This document shows, piece after piece, positions 8,056-17,266 of a stretch of 64,000 bases of DNA. Below the pieces are notes generated by a model. That model was not told the origin of the DNA, searched no databases, and was given only the letters and a program-made list of their open reading frames with translations. The DNA is taken from NCBI GenBank assembly GCA_019239975.1, contig JAFAZE010000021.1:26261-90260 (forward strand). Direction: 5' to 3'. Source of the stretch: Streptosporangiaceae bacterium. GTDB lineage: Bacteria > Actinomycetota > Actinomycetes > Streptosporangiales > Streptosporangiaceae. A program made the translations under genes and the position numbers. How positions within the stretch are numbered: the first letter of the stretch is position 1; each line of letters starts with the position of its first letter.

Positions 8056-11000
8056 ATGAGCGTTCTGGTCACGTCCGGCGCCCGGACTCTGGGAGCGGCG
8101 CCAGGGACCGGGCGACCGGATCACGGGAGGCCGGCGGCGTGGTCGCCCCGGCTGCCCGCCACCTGGCCGCTGACCGTCCTGTTCGCCGCCTTCCCGGTCT
8201 GGTGGCTCATCGGCGTGAGCTCCTTCGTCTGGCCCGTCGTCGCGGTCCCGATGCTGGTGGCGCTGATCTGGCGGCGGCGGACCCGCGCTCCCGTGGCCGT
8301 CGCCCTCTGGTTTGCGTTCACGAGCTGGGTGCTGCTGTCCGGCCTGCAGCTGGACAGCGCGACGAAGATCCTGTCATTCAGCTACCGGCTGGCGCTGTAC
8401 GCCGCCGCGGGCGTCCTGTTCCTGTACGTCTACAACCTGCCGCGCGCCGGGTGGCTGGACGCCAAGGTGCTCCGGATCCTCACCTATTTCTGGATGGTCG
8501 TGGTTGCCGGCGGCTACGCGGGCATCGTGGTGGGCGCCCACACGTTCGTGCCGCCGTTCGAGTACCTGCTGCCGCATGGACTGCGCAGCCAGCCGTTCGT
8601 GCAGGAACTCGTCCACCCCGTGTTCGCGGAGGTTCAGGGATTCCTCGGGCACCCGGTCCCCCGGCCCGCGGCGCCGTTCGCCTACACGAATACCTGGGGC
8701 GGCAACATGGGAGTGCTGACGATGGTGGCGCTCGCCGCGGTCGCCGCCGCCGGCCCGGGACGCCGGCGCAGGCTGCTGATCGCCGTGCTCGCCGCCTCCC
8801 TTGTGCCGATGGCCTTCTCGCTGAACCGTGGCATGTTCCTGAGCATCGGGGTGGGCATCCTGTATGTGACCGCCCGCCTGGCGGTGCGCCGCCGCGTCGG
8901 CGCTCTCATGTCACTGCTGGTATTGACCGCCCTGCTCGTGATCGCCGTCGCCCTGACACCGCTGGGCCATCTGGTTGCTGGCAGTTTCTCCAGCACTCAC
9001 GGCCACAGCAACCAGGTACGCCTCAACCTGTACCGGCTGGCGATCACGGGCGCCAATCAGTCTCCCATATTCGGCCACGGAGAGCCGCAGCCGGTAACCG
9101 CCGGCCAGGGGCTGGCGGGCACGCCACCGATCGGCACTCAGGGTCAGCTGTGGGACGTGCTCTACACGAACGGCTACCCAGCCCTCGTGTTGTTCGCCGG
9201 CTTCTTCGGGATGGTGCTCTGGCAGACGCGCCGGGCGCGCGGCATCGCCGGATTGTGGCTGCAGGCGGTTCCGCTGGTCGCCTTGACGCAGATCGCCGTA
9301 TACGGCTGGCTGCCGTCCGAGCTGCAGATCGTCATGGTCGGCGCTGCGCTTGCCTACCGCCGCTGCCGGCTGCCCGCGGGGGGTGCCGGGACGGCGGCCC
9401 GCGGGCAGTGCCGGGACGGAAGTCACCGGGCCGGCCGGAGCGCGATGGGGGCCGCCCGCCCTGACTGGCGCTGGGAGCGGCCACGAGGCGGCTATCCCCG
9501 GCCAGTGACGCGCCGGGGACGGGACGGGCCGGCGGCGCTGTCAGCGGAGGCCGCGGTTGTCGCCCGGGGATCGCTGGTCAACGTTGCGGCCATGGTGACG
9601 GGCGCGGCGCTGAGCTTCGCGCTGACCGTGATGGTCAGCCGATGGCTGCAGCCCAGCGGCGCGGGCGGCTTCTTCGAGCTGATCGCGCTTTTCACCATCC
9701 TGTCGAGCACGTTCGAGCTTGGTGCGGACACGGGTCTCATGCGCTGGATCTCCCGGGCTCGCGCCACCGGCGGCCTTGCCGACGTGCGCTGGATCATCGT
9801 GAGCGCGCTTGCCCCCGTCCTGATCATCGGATGCGCGGCCGCCGCCGCCATGTGGGTTCTGGCGCCCGACCTTGCGCATACCTTCCTGCGCGAGATGTCG
9901 CCCGGAGCCGGTGCGGCCGACATCCGGATCGTCGCGCCGCTCGTGCCCCTCGGGGCGCTGTCGGCGTGCATCATCGATGGCGCACGGGGCTTCGGGCGGA
10001 TGTGGCCGGCCCTCGTCATAGAAGGCCTGGGCAAGCCCGCGGCGCGCATTGGCCTGGTCATCGCCGCCTTGGTCCTCGGCTGGGGCCTGCACGGAGCCAT
10101 CGCCGCATGGGGCCTCCCCGTCATCCTCGGCCTGGTGGCGAGCTGGCTCATCTTCGCCAGGATCTTCCGCGGAGAGGTCCCCGCACCGAAGTTTCCCGAC
10201 GGTCCCCGCCGGGGACGGCACGGCGGCAAACCGCGACCGCCGGCCGGCCGGCGCCTCAGGCTGAGCCGGGAGTTCTGGGGATTCACCGCGCCGCGTGCCT
10301 TTCAGGGCACCTTTCAGATCGTGGTGCTATGGCTTGACATCCTGCTGGTCGGCGCGATCGTCTCCCGCTACGCCGCGGGTGTCTACAGCGCGGTCAGCAA
10401 GCTCGTGCTCATCGGGACATTCCTGCTGGAGGGAAACCGGCTCGCGATCGGCCCGCAACTGAGCGCGCTGCTGGCGCGCCATGAGCATGACCGCGCCGCG
10501 GGTCTCTACCAGAGCGCGACCCGCTTGCTGATCCTGGCATCGTGGCCGCTGTACATCGTCTTCGCGCTCTTCCCCGCCGTGGTACTGGGTGTCTTCGGGC
10601 CCCGGTACACAGCCGGAGCCGCCGCACTCGTCGTTCTCTCCCTCGCGATGCTCATCAACCTGGGAACCGGAAACGTGACGGTTGTGCTGCTCATGGGCGG
10701 CAAGAGCTCGTGGAGTGCCATCAACGCCGGGGCGGCGCTCGCCATCAACATCGCCCTGAACCTCGCGTTGCTGCCGCGAATTGGGATCCTGGGCGCGGCG
10801 ATCGCATGGGCGGCGAGCATCGCGGTGGACAACGTCGCCGCCATGCTCGAGATCCGCTGGGTGCTCGGCCTGGCGCCCTTCGGCAAGGGGTACGCGCTGG
10901 TGGCCCTGACGACGGTGGGCTGCTTCGGCGTGACCGGCATCGCCGCCCGCGCCTTGCTGGGCGAGACGCTGCCGGCACTGGCGGCGGCGGTGGCCGCCGG

Positions 11001-11148
11001 GGCGGCGGCCTTCGCGGCCGCCTTGTACCTCGGGCGGATCCCGCTGCGGCTCACCGGGATATACGCGGTGCTGCGCCCGCGGGCCGGGCCCGCCGCGATC
11101 GAGACTCCCGCGCCCGGTCATAGACCCGCAGAGTTCGATCGACGATGA
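8056..11148 (+). CDS. Wzy-like O-antigen ligase/polymerase fused to Wzx-like flippase
   Basis: One uninterrupted frame of 1,030 residues covers two membrane proteins. Residues 1-450 are polymerase/ligase-like: many hydrophobic segments, a long extracytoplasmic loop around the FGHGEPQPV region, and ALNRGMFLS-type polar inserts. A charged linker near 450-490 follows. Residues from about 495 are a polysaccharide flippase: ARGSLVNVAAMVTGAALSFA, then SRWLQPSGAGGFFELIALFT and repeated transmembrane pairs. No stop codon separates them. An internal ATG at 9445 with GGAG upstream could also give a separate flippase. The 3' end overlaps the convergent GT4 gene by 98 bases. Confidence 0.8.
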   Translation: MSVLVTSGARTLGAAPGTGRPDHGRPAAWSPRLPATWPLTVLFAAFPVWWLIGVSSFVWPVVAVPMLVALIWRRRTRAPVAVALWFAFTSWVLLSGLQLDSATKILSFSYRLALYAAAGVLFLYVYNLPRAGWLDAKVLRILTYFWMVVVAGGYAGIVVGAHTFVPPFEYLLPHGLRSQPFVQELVHPVFAEVQGFLGHPVPRPAAPFAYTNTWGGNMGVLTMVALAAVAAAGPGRRRRLLIAVLAASLVPMAFSLNRGMFLSIGVGILYVTARLAVRRRVGALMSLLVLTALLVIAVALTPLGHLVAGSFSSTHGHSNQVRLNLYRLAITGANQSPIFGHGEPQPVTAGQGLAGTPPIGTQGQLWDVLYTNGYPALVLFAGFFGMVLWQTRRARGIAGLWLQAVPLVALTQIAVYGWLPSELQIVMVGAALAYRRCRLPAGGAGTAARGQCRDGSHRAGRSAMGAARPDWRWERPRGGYPRPVTRRGRDGPAALSAEAAVVARGSLVNVAAMVTGAALSFALTVMVSRWLQPSGAGGFFELIALFTILSSTFELGADTGLMRWISRARATGGLADVRWIIVSALAPVLIIGCAAAAAMWVLAPDLAHTFLREMSPGAGAADIRIVAPLVPLGALSACIIDGARGFGRMWPALVIEGLGKPAARIGLVIAALVLGWGLHGAIAAWGLPVILGLVASWLIFARIFRGEVPAPKFPDGPRRGRHGGKPRPPAGRRLRLSREFWGFTAPRAFQGTFQIVVLWLDILLVGAIVSRYAAGVYSAVSKLVLIGTFLLEGNRLAIGPQLSALLARHEHDRAAGLYQSATRLLILASWPLYIVFALFPAVVLGVFGPRYTAGAAALVVLSLAMLINLGTGNVTVVLLMGGKSSWSAINAGAALAINIALNLALLPRIGILGAAIAWAASIAVDNVAAMLEIRWVLGLAPFGKGYALVALTTVGCFGVTGIAARALLGETLPALAAAVAAGAAAFAAALYLGRIPLRLTGIYAVLRPRAGPAAIETPAPGHRPAEFDRR

Positions 11149-12361
11149 CGTCCCAGTCGAAACGCTCTTCCACCCGGCGCCGGCCGCCGGCGCCCAGGCG
11201 CGACCGGAGCCCGGGATCGCGCGCCAGTCGCACCATCGCGTCCGCCAGCCCCCGCACCATGGCCGCGCGCGAGGACACATCGACGAGGATCCCGGCGGTC
11301 TCGTCGACGGAGGCGAGGTGACCGCCCCACGCCGTGGCGATCACCGGCCGGGCGGATGCCATCGCTTCGAGGACCGCGATGCCGCCCGCCTCCTGCAAAC
11401 TTGGCGACACGTAGACGTCGCAGGCCTGGATGCGGCGCGTGCATTCCCCCGGCTCGAGCCAGCCGGCGAAACAGACGTCCGCGCCGCGACCGGTGCGGGC
11501 GGCGTGCCCGGCCAAGCGGGCTCGCTGAGGTCCGTCGCCCACAATCTCGAGTAGCGCCGGTACGTGGTCCCTGACCCGGGCGAACGCGTCGATGAGTATG
11601 TCGACACCCTTCAGCTCGACGAGGCGGCCGGCGAACAGGAAACGGGTCACGCCGCTTCCCCCGGAGGCATCGGTGCCGGCCGGCGGCTCATTCCGCGCCG
11701 GCCACGAATCGAGCACCACCCCGATGTCGGACAGCTCGATCGCCCTCTTCCGGACGGACCGCGGCAGCAACGCCCGGGTCCGGTCGTTGGCCACCAGGAT
11801 GACGTCCGCCCGCGCCCGTCCGCGCACGAGGCCGTTCAGTACCGCCGCCGCGACCGGGCGAGCGGCCTTGGTCAGCGCGTACAGGCTCCAGTCGCGTTTC
11901 CTGAAGGACGGCGGCAGTTCCATGCCGCCGTTGAGCGGCCCCATGATGACCCGCGCGCCGAGCCGGGTCAGCGGCGAGGGAATGACCGGCGACACGCTGA
12001 TGGGCTGGTGTACCACGTCGATCGCGAGTTCGCGGACCAGCCTGCGGGCCACGGGGACCATCGCGGCCTGCCGTTCGACCTGAGTGACCGCCCAGGCGAT
12101 GGTCCGCAGCCCGGTGGGAAGCCTCCTGCCGAGAGTGAAGACCGGGCCGAGTCCGTGGGTGCCGCTGGCGAAGATGACCCGCTCGAACTCAGCGGCCGGC
12201 AAGAGCCGGACGAGTTCATCCCGGGCGCTGACGTGCGTCAGCAGCCAGGTCTCCACACCCCGCTCTCGCAGCTTTCCGAACAGCCGCAGCGGAATCGATC
12301 CCTCGCCACCGCCGCGCTCTGATGCGTAGTGAGCGACGATGAGCACCCTGTGGCCCGTCAC
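11051..12361 (-). CDS. glycosyltransferase family 4 (GT-B)
   Basis: This 436-residue GT-B enzyme has the N-terminal Rossmann start VLIVAHYASERGGGEGSIPL and the C-terminal donor-binding domain RFLFAGRLVELKGVDILIDA, EIVGDGPQRARL and the family-4 motif SPSLQEAGGIAVLEAMASAR. It probably adds a sugar to the lipid-linked repeat unit in the cytoplasm; donor and acceptor are unknown. GTG 12361 is chosen because it overlaps the stop of the upstream gene (GTGA on the minus strand); the open frame runs further 5'. The 3' end overlaps the convergent polymerase-flippase gene. Confidence 0.88.
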   Translation of the reverse strand: MTGHRVLIVAHYASERGGGEGSIPLRLFGKLRERGVETWLLTHVSARDELVRLLPAAEFERVIFASGTHGLGPVFTLGRRLPTGLRTIAWAVTQVERQAAMVPVARRLVRELAIDVVHQPISVSPVIPSPLTRLGARVIMGPLNGGMELPPSFRKRDWSLYALTKAARPVAAAVLNGLVRGRARADVILVANDRTRALLPRSVRKRAIELSDIGVVLDSWPARNEPPAGTDASGGSGVTRFLFAGRLVELKGVDILIDAFARVRDHVPALLEIVGDGPQRARLAGHAARTGRGADVCFAGWLEPGECTRRIQACDVYVSPSLQEAGGIAVLEAMASARPVIATAWGGHLASVDETAGILVDVSSRAAMVRGLADAMVRLARDPGLRSRLGAGGRRRVEERFDWDVIVDRTLRVYDRARESRSRRARPAGAAPRISR

Positions 12362-13329
12362 GGCGCACAGCGAAGGCCGGGGGATGCGGCGCCGTGCCCC
12401 GCCCGCGCGACCGCGTTCCGCCATGCCTCGATCGAAGCGGCGTCGTTCAGTTCGCCCCAGCGTGCTCCCGGGGGGTCGAACAACGTTCCGAACAGGGCGC
12501 CGCTGCGCTGGAGGTAGCGGGCGACCTCGGTCAGCCATTCAGCCCTGCCGGCCTGCGTGGCCAGGGCGAACTCGGCGAAGCCAAAGGGCAGGCCCAGGCT
12601 TCTCGATGCGGTCACCTCCGGGCCCATGAAGCCGGCAGGCGGCGTCGGCCGCGGGTTCTGGTCGCGCACGGTCCCCGCTGGGTAGGCGTCCCAGCCGAGA
12701 GTGCTGATCACGCGCCCGGAAGGCAGGAAATCCTTCCAGCTGACGCCGGAACGGGGGTCGAGGTCCCACGCCGTCAGGATCAGGGTGGACCTCAGGCCGG
12801 GATTATGAGCCGCATCCGCGAGCGCCACGATATGGGCCCAGGCCGCCTTGTACGCGGTTAGCGTGAAACGGCCGCCGGAGATAAAGAGCTCCGGCTCATG
12901 GTAATACGAATAGTAGACCGGGTAGCCGGCCGGTGCGGTACCGAAGAAATGCAACAGCGCGGCGTCGTCCACGCCGGACAGGATCGCCGCGGGCGGGACT
13001 CTGAAGCTCACGACGACCGCTGACTTGTTGATCCCCTGCACACCGGTCGTCCACAGGTTCGGGTCAGGCAAGCCGTCGTAGTAGACCCGGATAATGGGCA
13101 GGTGCCCGAATTCCGCGGTTACCGTCGCGAGCCGGGCTGGGTGAGTCGCATCGACACCGAGCAGCGTGTGAACGGAAGAACCGGCAGCCCGCCGTTGCGC
13201 GGCGCATGCCGTCGCGGGATGAGCCGCCGTCGGCCCGCCGCCGCCGGCGGTGTATGTGACATAGATGACCGCCGTCGCCAGCAGGGGGACGAGGGCCGCG
13301 CTGACCGCGAACCACCTGCTGCGGGGCAT
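12358..13329 (-). CDS. secreted or membrane-anchored GH-A-type glycoside hydrolase
   Basis: The 323-residue protein opens with an uncleaved-looking signal/anchor (MPRSRWFAVSAALVPLLATA). The rest resembles a clan GH-A barrel: YYSYYHEPELF places a likely acid/base Glu after strand 4, and GLPFGFAEFALA a likely nucleophile Glu. GH26-like endo-glycosidases are the nearest pattern I recognise. GGAGGAGG precedes the ATG at 13329. It is translationally coupled to the GT4 gene. An extracytoplasmic glycosidase in a polysaccharide locus usually trims or releases the polymer. Confidence 0.65.
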   Translation of the reverse strand: MPRSRWFAVSAALVPLLATAVIYVTYTAGGGGPTAAHPATACAAQRRAAGSSVHTLLGVDATHPARLATVTAEFGHLPIIRVYYDGLPDPNLWTTGVQGINKSAVVVSFRVPPAAILSGVDDAALLHFFGTAPAGYPVYYSYYHEPELFISGGRFTLTAYKAAWAHIVALADAAHNPGLRSTLILTAWDLDPRSGVSWKDFLPSGRVISTLGWDAYPAGTVRDQNPRPTPPAGFMGPEVTASRSLGLPFGFAEFALATQAGRAEWLTEVARYLQRSGALFGTLFDPPGARWGELNDAASIEAWRNAVARAGHGAASPGLRCAP

Positions 13330-13509
13330 CAGATTCCTCCTCCGCGACTGCCAGGCTAACGGACGGCCCCGGCCGGGGCAACCTGCCGGAGCCCGGCTCC
13401 CGGGCGCGCACCCACCGTGCACCGGGCATGGGGCCCCGGCGCACCGGTCTTTGCCGCGAAGGCGGCGCGAGCGTAGCATCCGGGCAAAGCGTATGGAGGA
13501 TGACTCACC

Positions 13510-15315
13510 ATGACTGTGCGACAGCCTCCGGTCAGCGAGGATTTCACGGCCGAGCCGCGCTCGGTCGACCTGCACGATTACTGGCTGATCGTCCGTCGCC
13601 GCTGGGCGCTCGTCCTGGCGCTCACCGTGCTCGGTGCCGTCGGCGGCCTCGTGTACACGCGGTTGGCGGCCCCGAGCTACACCGCCACCGCGCAAGTGGT
13701 GGTCATGCCGCTCACCCAGAGCCCGCTCAACCAGCCGACGCAGGTCAGCCCGCAGGTCAACATGAGCACGGAGCAGGCGGTGGCGCAATCGCCCCTGGTG
13801 ATCACGGGGGCGGCCAGGCTGCTGCACGTGCCGCCGGCCGTGCTGCAGGCGGCCGTGCCCAAGCGCCTGACCGTTTCGGTGCCGGCCAACGCGCTGACGA
13901 CCTCCGATGTCCTGCAGATCTCCTGGCAGGCCGGCAGCCCGCCGGCCGCGCAGGCCGGCGCGAACGCGTTCGCCCGGGCATACCTGTCCAGCCGGCACCG
14001 CGAGCTCGCCAGCCAGATCGCGGGCGTCGCGAGCGCCCTCAACGCGCAGATAGCTGTTCTGCAGAAGCAGATCACGCGTGTCACCGCGGAGCTGAGCAGC
14101 ACCCCGCCGGGGACGCCCGCGCAGCAGAACCTCACGGTCCGCCTCAACGAGCTCACCGCGCAGGCGAGCACCGCCAACAGCCAGCTCGCGTCGCTGCCCA
14201 CATTCAACGACAGCGGCGGCACCCTGATCGCGGCCGCGCTCCCGCTCGCGCCATCCGGTCTCAGCCACACGGTCATCATCGCCCTCGGCGTGCTTCTCGG
14301 CCTGCTGCTCGGCCTGATCCTGGCGTTCCTGCTCGCCGCCTTCGACGACCGGGTGCGGGACCCCGGACAGCTCGAGCGCAAGCTGGGGGCGGCGACGCTG
14401 GCGGTGCTGCCGGGGGCGGAGGGCACGGCTCGCGAGAACCGCGGCGGCATCGGCCGCCGCCGCTTGCCGCCGCTCGCCGCCGCCGTCCGCCCGGACAGCC
14501 CGGCCGCGGAGTCCGTCCGCGCGCTGCGGGCGACGCTGGTGGCGGTGGCGGCTCGCCGGGACCTGCGGACCTTGCTCGTGTCCTGCGCCGACGCCAGCAT
14601 CTCACCCAGCCACGTCGCCGCGGAACTTGGCGTGGCACTCGCCGAGTCGGGCCGGCGTGTGCTGCTCGTCGCCGCCAACATCCGTGGCTCATCGTTGGCG
14701 CAGCTCTTTGACCTGCCCGGTGACCGCGGACTGAGCGACGTGCTCACGGACGGCGTCGACCCCGAGGCGCTGACCCGCCACCCCCGCCAGGCCGGCGGCC
14801 TCCCCCTGCCAGACGCCATCGCCGGGCGGCTCCTGGTGCTACCGGGCGGCCCCCCGACGGCGCATGCCGTGGCCCTCCTCGACTCCGCACGGCTGCTCGA
14901 TGTGCTGCGAAGCCAGCGCGACGCCTACGAGTTCGTGATCCTTGATTCTCCGCCCGCCACCGTCGCCGCCGATGTCTTCTCGCTCGCGGCGCGTGTCGAC
15001 GCCGTGATGGTGCTCGCCCGCGGGGCGCGAACCAGGGGACGCGCGGTCGAGTACCTGCGTCGCGGGCTGGACCAGGTGGGCGCGCTGATCATCGGCGGTG
15101 TGTTCATCGCTCAGGGCAACGCCGGCCGTCGCCGGCGCCGGTCCGGCGGCCTGCGGCCGGCCGTGGACACGCCCGGCGCGGCCTCGGAGCGCCGTCCCGC
15201 CGGGCAGCAGCCAGACCTCGCTCCGTCGCCGTCGGCGGTTACCTCGCCGTTGCCCGCCGTTTCCGATGACGAGGCGCTCGGCCCCCCAGGCGGCCTGGCG
15301 AAGCGGGGTACTTGA
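13510..15315 (+). CDS. Wzz/chain-length determinant with degenerate tyrosine-kinase-like ATPase domain
   Basis: The 601-residue protein follows the BY-kinase layout. The Wzz domain (DLHDYWLIVRRRWALVLAL, first membrane segment near 30-50) is followed by coiled-coil-prone sequence, a second membrane segment near 255-280, and a cytoplasmic CpsD-like domain. The Walker A position (near 356-372) reads VSCADASISPSHVAAELG with no GKS/T. The Walker A' position reads VLLVAANIRGS, lacking the usual Asp. Walker B (FVILDSPPA, near 475) is kept. No C-terminal tyrosine cluster is present. It probably controls chain length without ATP-driven phosphorylation. GGAGG lies just upstream of the start. Confidence 0.85.
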   Translation: MTVRQPPVSEDFTAEPRSVDLHDYWLIVRRRWALVLALTVLGAVGGLVYTRLAAPSYTATAQVVVMPLTQSPLNQPTQVSPQVNMSTEQAVAQSPLVITGAARLLHVPPAVLQAAVPKRLTVSVPANALTTSDVLQISWQAGSPPAAQAGANAFARAYLSSRHRELASQIAGVASALNAQIAVLQKQITRVTAELSSTPPGTPAQQNLTVRLNELTAQASTANSQLASLPTFNDSGGTLIAAALPLAPSGLSHTVIIALGVLLGLLLGLILAFLLAAFDDRVRDPGQLERKLGAATLAVLPGAEGTARENRGGIGRRRLPPLAAAVRPDSPAAESVRALRATLVAVAARRDLRTLLVSCADASISPSHVAAELGVALAESGRRVLLVAANIRGSSLAQLFDLPGDRGLSDVLTDGVDPEALTRHPRQAGGLPLPDAIAGRLLVLPGGPPTAHAVALLDSARLLDVLRSQRDAYEFVILDSPPATVAADVFSLAARVDAVMVLARGARTRGRAVEYLRRGLDQVGALIIGGVFIAQGNAGRRRRRSGGLRPAVDTPGAASERRPAGQQPDLAPSPSAVTSPLPAVSDDEALGPPGGLAKRGT

Positions 15316-16220
15316 TGGCACAGCGGGCCAGGGGGCCAGGGGGCCGGGCCGCCCGCCAGGCCGCCAAGCTCGTGCTGCGCCGTTATGGCGTGGTCACGTC
15401 CGGTCTTCGGCGCGGGCCGGACTTCGTCATCATCGGCGCAAAGCGCGGCGGCACCACGTCGCTCTACAACTACGTGCTCGAGCACCGGTCCATTCGGCCG
15501 CTCTTTCCCGGGCGAGCACACATCAAGGGCGTCCGCTACTACGACCTGCACTACGATCGCGGCCTGCGCTGGTACCGCTCGCACTTCCCGCTCCAGGCCG
15601 GCGGCCGTCACCTCGCGCGGCCCGGCACAAAGCCGGCGATCGCCGGTGAAGCGAGCCCTTACTACCTGTTTCACCCGCTCGCGGCGGAGCGGCTGGCCCG
15701 CGATTTCCCCGAGGCGCGGATCATCGTCTTGCTGCGTGACCCGGTGGAGCGGGCCTATTCCCACTTCAGGGAGCGGACCCACCACGGCGGCGAGACCCTG
15801 AGTTTCGAAGAGGCGGTCGACGCCGAGGAGAACCGGCTGCGCGGCGAGGCCGAGCGCATGGTCGCCGAGCCCGGCTACCGCAGCGTGGAGCACGAGAACC
15901 ACTCCTACCTCGCGCAGGGGCGCTATCTCGACATGCTCCCGCGCTGGTTCGGGCTCTTCCCCCGTGATCAGTTCCACATCATGGCGAGCGAGGATTTCTA
16001 TGCCGAACCGCAGCGCCATGTGAACGAGGTATGGAACTTTCTCGGCCTCCCGCCGGGCAGGCTTCGGAGCCGAATCCGGCACAATTACCTGCCGGCGCCG
16101 GACCTCCGGGCGCAGACGCGCCAGCGTCTGGCGGACGTGTTCGCGGATCACAACCGCCGGCTCGAGGAGTTGCTCGGGCGCTCGCTGCCGTGGCCCGCGA
16201 GCAAGCAGCCGGTCCGGTGA
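15315..16220 (+). CDS. PAPS-dependent sulfotransferase
   Basis: This 301-residue enzyme matches the heparan-sulfate-type sulfotransferases. The 5'-phosphosulfate loop is IIGAKRGGTTSLYNYVLEH (near 39-57) and the 3'-phosphate motif is VLLRDPVERAYSHFRERTHH (near 138-157). A C-terminal EDFYAEPQRHVNEVWNFLGL is also typical. It would transfer sulfate from PAPS to the polysaccharide or a lipid-linked intermediate. The ATG overlaps the Wzz-gene stop (TGATG). Its stop overlaps the next GTG start, so Wzz, sulfotransferase and GT2 are coupled. Sulfated exopolysaccharide is therefore the inferred product. Confidence 0.88.
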   Translation: MAQRARGPGGRAARQAAKLVLRRYGVVTSGLRRGPDFVIIGAKRGGTTSLYNYVLEHRSIRPLFPGRAHIKGVRYYDLHYDRGLRWYRSHFPLQAGGRHLARPGTKPAIAGEASPYYLFHPLAAERLARDFPEARIIVLLRDPVERAYSHFRERTHHGGETLSFEEAVDAEENRLRGEAERMVAEPGYRSVEHENHSYLAQGRYLDMLPRWFGLFPRDQFHIMASEDFYAEPQRHVNEVWNFLGLPPGRLRSRIRHNYLPAPDLRAQTRQRLADVFADHNRRLEELLGRSLPWPASKQPVR

Positions 16221-17200
16221 CAGGGCCACTGACGGGGCCTGCCGGGGCGGTCGGCGAGTCCGCAGAATGCGGCAGGCCGCCATCGGCGCGGGCCGCGCCG
16301 TGGCCATCGGTGAGCGCGGTGGTCGCTACCCGGAACCGCCCGGCCCTGCTGGAACGTGCTGTCCGCAGCATCGTCGGCCAGTCCTATCCCGGAGAACTCG
16401 AGTGCGTGGTCGTTTTTGACCAGAGTGAGCCGGCCGCGGTGCCCGTCGACGTTCCCGCGGGACGGCGGCTGCGAATGGTCACCAACACCCGCACACCAGG
16501 GCTGGCCGGTGCCCGGAACACCGGAATCGCGGCCGGCCGCGGAGCCCTGGTCGCGTTCTGCGATGACGATGACGAGTGGGACGCCGGCAAACTGCTGCTG
16601 CAGGTCGGGCAGCTCGAGGATTCGGGGGCGGAGTTCGTCGCCAGCGGGGTGCGTATCCACCACTCCGGCCGGGTTGTCGTCCGGGTGCCGCCTGGCCTGG
16701 TGGGGTTGCGGCAGCTGGTACGCGAGCGTGTCACGGCGCTGCACCCGTCGACGTTCGTCATCCGCCGGGAGGCGCTCGCCCATATGGGCCCGGTGGATGA
16801 GGGGATTCCCGGCAGCTATGGCGAGGATTACGACTGGCTGCTGCGCGCGGCCCGGCGCATGCCGATCGTCGCGGTGCGGCGGCCGCTGGCCGACGTTTAC
16901 TGGCACGAGCAATCCTTCTTCGCCGAGCACTGGACAGCCGTCGCCGATGCCCTTGCGTACTTGCTGGACAAGTACCCGGAACTGAGGGCCGACCGGTACG
17001 GGATGGCCCGGATCGAGGGCCAGATCGCCTTTGCGCAGGCAGCCCTGGCACATCGTCCAGCCGCCTGCCGGGCCAGCTGGCGCGCGCTGTGCGGCAACCC
17101 GCTGGAGCGCAGGGCCTACCTGGCGCTCGCGGTGGCCTTCGGGGTCATCCCCGCCACGTCGATCGTGCGCGCGGCGAACCGCCACGGCCGCGGGATCTGA
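16217..17200 (+). CDS. glycosyltransferase family 2 (GT-A)
   Basis: A 327-residue GT-A enzyme. After about 30 low-complexity residues it shows SVSAVVATRNRPALLERAVR, TRTPGLAGARNTGIAAGRGA and the DXD-type FCDDDDEWDAGKL. The acceptor-side GSYGEDYDWLLRAARR supplies the ED catalytic-base motif of family 2. GTG 16217 is selected because it overlaps the sulfotransferase stop; the frame is open further upstream. Donor and linkage are unknown. It probably acts on the cytoplasmic face before flipping. Confidence 0.88.
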   Translation: MTGPLTGPAGAVGESAECGRPPSARAAPWPSVSAVVATRNRPALLERAVRSIVGQSYPGELECVVVFDQSEPAAVPVDVPAGRRLRMVTNTRTPGLAGARNTGIAAGRGALVAFCDDDDEWDAGKLLLQVGQLEDSGAEFVASGVRIHHSGRVVVRVPPGLVGLRQLVRERVTALHPSTFVIRREALAHMGPVDEGIPGSYGEDYDWLLRAARRMPIVAVRRPLADVYWHEQSFFAEHWTAVADALAYLLDKYPELRADRYGMARIEGQIAFAQAALAHRPAACRASWRALCGNPLERRAYLALAVAFGVIPATSIVRAANRHGRGI

Positions 17201-17266
17201 ACGATGCGCACCGAGCACGGCGGGGCCGCACCGAGCACAGCGGGACGCACCGGGGCATCGGGCTTC

